This document shows, piece after piece, positions 34,189 through 37,623 of a stretch of 37,623 nt of DNA. Origin of the DNA: UBA7960 sp964624065 (lineage in GTDB: Bacteria; Bacteroidota; Bacteroidia; Bacteroidales; UBA7960); contig CAZUWF010000022.1 of NCBI GenBank assembly GCA_964624065.1, forward strand, positions 1 through 37,623, read 5' to 3'. Position 1 is the first letter of the stretch, and each line of letters begins with the position of its first letter. A model generated the notes under the pieces. It was not told the origin of the DNA and did not search any database. It was given only the letters and a program-made list of their open reading frames with translations. Made by a program: the position numbers and the translations under genes.

Positions 34189-35448
34189 ATGAAAGAACCG
34201 ACAAATTTGCTCAAACAGTGGTGGGTGGCTCCTTGGGGATACAAAGAGAGCTTTGCCATTGTAATTGGCCTAGCCGTGGTTGGCACGCTGCTACAACTTG
34301 GAATAGGTGGTTTCGACTTTGCCATAATCCAATTCCCCGTAAACCTAATTGTATTAATTGGAATAGTGCTCCTGGCATTTTGGGGTACCGTTAAAAGCAA
34401 TTCTCAAATTTTCAAGTGGCTGTCGGGTATTCAGCTAAGCGTTGCCAACATAACGGTTGTCCTTTTCTATTCTATTGTATTGGGACTTGTTCCACAGGTG
34501 GCAAATTCAATTCATAGTGATTCAATTGTCGGCTTCGATGCCGTAACAACCTCGTGGGCGTTTGTTATAGTTTACTTTTTCACCATAGTAAACCTATGTT
34601 TTGCCATTGCATCCAGGTTGTTGCGTTTCAAATTTAAGGATTTCGCTTTTTACCTTAATCACTTGGGACTGCTTGTTATGATGGTTTCCTTGGGGTTTGG
34701 CGCTACTGATTTACGGCGACTTACAATGTACGTGGATGAAGGTAATACCGAATGGCGGGTTTTTAATGAGCAAGGGGGATTCATCGAGCTGCCTATTGCC
34801 ATCAAGTTAAACAACTTTCACATGGAGGAATTCGTACCAAAACTTGCCGTGATAAATCGTGAAACAGGTTATGCCATTCCGCACGGTAAAGCAATACTTT
34901 GGCAAATTGATTCTGTTAGAAACACTGTTTCCATTGACAAGTGGCACATTGAATTGGATAAATACATTCACGAAGCCATCGGAATGAACGACTCAACCTT
35001 TCACGCAATTTCAATGCCAGGCTCTTGTCCGGCGGCATTGGTCACCGTAACCAACACCGAAACCGGAAAAATTCAAAAAGGTTGGGTAACTAGCGGCAAC
35101 TTCGCCCAGTTCTTCCAAACCATTGAGCTGGAAGAACCTCTCCATTTGGCCATGACCCGGGCCGAACCTAAGCTCTTCAGGTCTTACATTGAAGTTTTCA
35201 CCCAAGAAGGCAAGCATCACGAAGTCGAGATAGAGGTTAACAAACCCCTACGAATAGGTCACTGGACTATTTACCAGCTCTCGTACGATGAAGAGAAAGG
35301 TAAGGCCTCCACTTGGAGCGGCTTTGAACTTGTTTATGACCCTTGGTCTTGGCTCGTGCATTGGGGGTTGATTATCTTTGTTATTGGATCAATTTTCCTG
35401 GTATTTCAGGGAAAAAAGAAAAAAAAGAATTATGATTACATGGAATAG
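34189..35448 (+). CDS. ResB-like cytochrome c biogenesis protein (System II)
   Basis: 419-residue membrane protein of the ResB/Ccs1 family, which handles apocytochrome and haem on the outer side of the membrane. Four hydrophobic segments occupy the N-terminal 200 residues (including SFAIVIGLAVVGTLLQLGI and the YLNHLGLLVMMVSL stretch with a conserved histidine). A large extracytoplasmic domain (about 165-385) and a last membrane segment (LVHWGLIIFVIGSIFLVF) follow. I chose the ATG at 34189 (MKEPTNLL...); an ATG at 34153 would add 12 residues and is possible. The 3' end overlaps ccsA by 17 bases, so the two are translationally linked. Confidence 0.88.
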   Translation: MKEPTNLLKQWWVAPWGYKESFAIVIGLAVVGTLLQLGIGGFDFAIIQFPVNLIVLIGIVLLAFWGTVKSNSQIFKWLSGIQLSVANITVVLFYSIVLGLVPQVANSIHSDSIVGFDAVTTSWAFVIVYFFTIVNLCFAIASRLLRFKFKDFAFYLNHLGLLVMMVSLGFGATDLRRLTMYVDEGNTEWRVFNEQGGFIELPIAIKLNNFHMEEFVPKLAVINRETGYAIPHGKAILWQIDSVRNTVSIDKWHIELDKYIHEAIGMNDSTFHAISMPGSCPAALVTVTNTETGKIQKGWVTSGNFAQFFQTIELEEPLHLAMTRAEPKLFRSYIEVFTQEGKHHEVEIEVNKPLRIGHWTIYQLSYDEEKGKASTWSGFELVYDPWSWLVHWGLIIFVIGSIFLVFQGKKKKKNYDYME

Positions 35449-36223
35449 TTTCACAGAATTTGCAATACCAACGTTGGTATTGTGGCTTATAGGTTTTGGG
35501 TTTGCTCTGCCAGGGAACAAACGCAGGTTGGCTTCACTTTTTACGCTTGCCGGCCTTGTGGTCTTCTCAGTGTTTATTGTGATGCTTTGGATGAGCCTCG
35601 AACGGCCGCCAATGCGCACCATGGGCGAAACCAGGTTGTGGTATTCGTTGTTTTTGGCAGGAGTAGGTCTAATTCTTTACCAAAAGTGGAAGCACAGCTG
35701 GATTCTGATATTTAATTTGGTGGTTGCGGCCGTGTTCATTTTCATTAACCTACTAAAGCCAGAGATCCACTCCAAAAATCTCATGCCGGCCCTTCAAAGC
35801 ATTTGGTTCGTTCCACACGTGGTTTCATACATACTTTCCTATTCATTTTTGAGCGCAGCCACCGTAACTTCAATTCGCATGCTGGTGGCATACAAAAGGC
35901 CAGATACTGTTAAGCAGTACATACACCTTACCGACAATCTCATTTACATTGGGTTCGGCCTACTTATGTTTGGACTCCTCATTGGGGCCTTATGGGCCAA
36001 GGAAGCATGGGGTCACTACTGGAGCTGGGATCCAAAAGAAACATGGGCGCTGGTAACCGCCGCCGGATACCTTATTTACATCCACCTGCGCCTACGCGAA
36101 AAATTGCCACAAAAGATCACCCTTTGGATAATACTAATTTCGTTTATCTTTTTGATGATAACCTGGAAAGGGGTACAATACCTTCCTGCAGCCAAGGATA
36201 GTCTTCACGTTTATTCGAATTAG
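35432..36223 (+). CDS. ccsA: CcsA-type haem-handling cytochrome c synthase subunit
   Basis: 263-residue polytopic protein of the CcsA/ResC family. It carries the tryptophan-rich WWD signature WGHYWSWDPKETWAL (about 206-220) that presents haem, with conserved histidines in SIWFVPHVVSYILSY and YIHLTDN. About eight membrane segments are visible. With the ResB-like protein it forms cytochrome c synthase System II, which ligates haem to CxxCH motifs. The ATG at 35432 lies inside the end of the ResB gene; an earlier in-frame start at 35378 overlaps further and lacks conservation. Some System II synthases are dedicated to the CxxCK site of NrfA; the adjacency makes this likely here, but by inference only. 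Confidence 0.92.
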   Translation: MITWNSFTEFAIPTLVLWLIGFGFALPGNKRRLASLFTLAGLVVFSVFIVMLWMSLERPPMRTMGETRLWYSLFLAGVGLILYQKWKHSWILIFNLVVAAVFIFINLLKPEIHSKNLMPALQSIWFVPHVVSYILSYSFLSAATVTSIRMLVAYKRPDTVKQYIHLTDNLIYIGFGLLMFGLLIGALWAKEAWGHYWSWDPKETWALVTAAGYLIYIHLRLREKLPQKITLWIILISFIFLMITWKGVQYLPAAKDSLHVYSN

Positions 36224-36260
36224 ATTAGATTTAGAACATTAAACCCACTACCAATCCATT

Positions 36261-37623
36261 TCAACGGAGCAATACCTTTTCAACCACCGAAAGATTGCTG
36301 TTGAAAGCCCTGGCAACGAATAAGCCAGGCTTAAAGCCTGGCACGGAAAAAACAGAGTCGGGATAAATGTTGCCGGAATAAACCACCTGTCCGTTTAGGC
36401 TCAAAACCTGAAAACTAATGGATTCGGTGGAGGGGAGGTGTTCGGTTGAGTCGAGCCAAATGCTCCTTCCGTTGCTTCTTATCTTAGGAGACAACTTGGG
36501 TAGATCGTCTTCAATAGAAGTTGGTCCTGCCAAAAACAACCATTCGTAGGCATCTTTGAACTGAGCCCTCCAGAGTGCCTCATTGTGCTGTCCACCTTGA
36601 ATAACTTGGAGATTGACCTCATCATGTCCGAACCCTTTCTTTAGAAGCGTGTCAACCATTTGTTGCATTTTGGGAACCAAAGTTGCACTTTCTGCGGTTC
36701 CGCCCATAATGTAGTAACGCATTTGATGGTTCTTGCCCGTTTGGCCGGCAAATACATAAACTTGATCCGAAAACCAGAAGGATGGAGAGAAAACCCCTGC
36801 TTTCGAGAAGACACCCTGGTATTTGTGGCCGATATAAAAAGAAATCAGACCACCAAGGGAGCTTCCCATAATGCCGGTATGTTGCCGGCCGCTCAGTGTC
36901 CGAAAATTTTGGTCAACGTATGGTTTTAGAGTTTCAACGAGAAACTCAGCGTAAAGTTGGCCATCGCCCCCTCCGTATTGTGGGTTGGACCAAGGGGTGT
37001 ATTCGGCAAGCCTGGTTCCGCCTCCATTGTCAATTCCAATTACAATCGGAACTGATTTACCTTGCTGGCTCAATTGGTTGAGGGCCTCATCCACCTGCCA
37101 TTCTCCTGAAAATGAGGTGGCGTTGTCAAAAATATTCTGGCCGTCATGCATGTACAATACTGGATAGTTTGCCCCAGAGGTATGGTAGGCGGGGGGTAGG
37201 TATATCCAAATGCGTCGATTCCTGTTGAATTGAGGCATGAAAAATGCGGGAGACATTGTTGACACGTTGGCCGAGGCAGTGCTATTGGAGCCACCTAGGT
37301 CTTCCCACGAAAGGATGTTAACGTTTAGGGTATCGGCCGATCCAATGGTGAAGCTTCTATTGGGCAGGTATCCTCCATTTGCATTGCCCTCAACGGTGGC
37401 CCAGCTACCCCTGGTAAACTTAAAGGTGATGGTGCCCGTGGCTTGAACCACAATTTGGGGATGCCCGTTGGAGTTTGGTACCAGTAGGTGGTTTGAACTC
37501 CCAGGATTCCAAGAATTGAAGCTGCCGGCAATGTAAACCTGTGAACCCGCAGGAGTATTCAACGGAAGGCCTCTTACAATTATGGTAACTTGTGAGGCTT
37601 GCAAGGGTATGAGATGGGCAAGA
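36261..37623 (-). CDS. Secreted esterase with E-set domain and T9SS-type C-terminal signal (5' end cut)
   Basis: The frame is open to the window edge. The first visible residues, LAHLIPLQASQ, look like the end of a signal peptide, so only a short N-terminal piece is missing. Numbering from the TTG at 37604: an E-set/CBM48-like beta domain (VYIAGSFNSWNPG, KFTRGSWATVE; about 5-100); an esterase D-type alpha/beta hydrolase (RRIWIYLPPAY, LYMHDGQN, nucleophile Ser249 in MGSSLGG, His in GGQHNEALW; about 115-365); and a C-terminal domain (about 375-447, ISFQVLSLNGQVVYSG ... PGLFVARAF ... VEKVLLR) resembling the type IX secretion sorting domain. Substrate unknown; siderophore, feruloyl or acetyl-xylan type esters are options. 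Confidence 0.85.
   Translation of the reverse strand, partial: LAHLIPLQASQVTIIVRGLPLNTPAGSQVYIAGSFNSWNPGSSNHLLVPNSNGHPQIVVQATGTITFKFTRGSWATVEGNANGGYLPNRSFTIGSADTLNVNILSWEDLGGSNSTASANVSTMSPAFFMPQFNRNRRIWIYLPPAYHTSGANYPVLYMHDGQNIFDNATSFSGEWQVDEALNQLSQQGKSVPIVIGIDNGGGTRLAEYTPWSNPQYGGGDGQLYAEFLVETLKPYVDQNFRTLSGRQHTGIMGSSLGGLISFYIGHKYQGVFSKAGVFSPSFWFSDQVYVFAGQTGKNHQMRYYIMGGTAESATLVPKMQQMVDTLLKKGFGHDEVNLQVIQGGQHNEALWRAQFKDAYEWLFLAGPTSIEDDLPKLSPKIRSNGRSIWLDSTEHLPSTESISFQVLSLNGQVVYSGNIYPDSVFSVPGFKPGLFVARAFNSNLSVVEKVLLR

Noticed and set aside
34140..34394. 84-codon plus-strand ORF whose ATG overlaps the micro-ORF stop
   Set aside because: It overlaps the start of the ResB-like gene in another frame and lacks hydrophobic or family features; the ResB frame is clearly coding.
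1..37623. CRISPR arrays, rRNA, tRNA, integrases or insertion sequences
   Set aside because: No regularly spaced direct repeats, no tRNA T-loop/acceptor pattern in gaps, and no transposase or recombinase motifs in any frame examined.

Overview
This window looks like chromosomal DNA from a free-living member of the Bacteroidota, probably of the Bacteroidales/Marinilabiliales kind. Four things point there. Several genes are preceded by the phylum's -7 promoter element TAnnTTTG. Translation starts mostly lack a Shine-Dalgarno sequence and sit behind A/C-rich leaders. The secreted esterase at the right edge ends in a domain that looks like a type IX secretion sorting signal. Many products match the Bacteroidota version of their family: SDR-type threonine dehydrogenase, a tRNA-guanine transglycosylase without zinc cysteines, mitochondrial-type TCA enzymes, and NrfHA with a ResB/CcsA module. 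I see no rRNA, tRNA, CRISPR array, prophage or intact insertion sequence.

Layout. 1-3.95 kb (minus strand): maf, a UbiA-family prenyltransferase, a decayed LuxR-type response regulator, and argS. 4.1-5.0 kb (plus): an L-threonine 3-dehydrogenase-like SDR. 5.3-7.1 kb (minus): aspS. 7.3-9.6 kb (plus): tgt, then an LptG-type permease. 9.6-10.8 kb (minus): two thioredoxins, one membrane-anchored, and a DUF6132-like protein. 10.8-12.4 kb: a non-coding stretch of about 1.6 kb. 12.4-18.2 kb (plus): arginine deiminase, uvrA, ferritin, a GNAT acetyltransferase. 18.3-23.2 kb (minus): the oxidative TCA cluster acn-icd-gltA. 23.4-26.0 kb (plus): ribosomal protein S1 with a short leader ORF. 26.2-31.6 kb (plus): an Omp85-type barrel, a one-TM protein, a LolD-type ATPase, a CPA2 antiporter, a small ACT-like protein, a cupin. 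31.7-36.2 kb (plus): nrfH, nrfA, resB-like, ccsA. 36.3 kb to the right edge (minus): a secreted esterase, cut by the edge.

How the genes fit together. acn, icd and gltA together turn oxaloacetate and acetyl-CoA into 2-oxoglutarate. NrfHA is a quinol-linked pentahaem nitrite reductase, and the adjacent ResB/CcsA pair is the haem-attachment machinery its nine CxxCH/K sites require, so this block is a self-contained ammonifying nitrite respiration module. Most other genes are housekeeping: translation, tRNA modification, nucleotide excision repair, envelope transport, redox and iron storage.

The most unusual point is the S1 gene. It encodes a six-repeat S1 with an acidic N-terminal extension and a C-terminal helix-hairpin-helix domain, and it is preceded by a well-formed promoter, a 5'-end hairpin and a 22-codon leader ORF whose stop overlaps the S1 start (TAATG). 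Other points are a TTGACAAT word concentrated in the upstream regions of argS and aspS, and the large non-coding gap. I do not see an obviously new multi-gene system. All calls rest on reading the sequence and protein motifs; no database search was possible.
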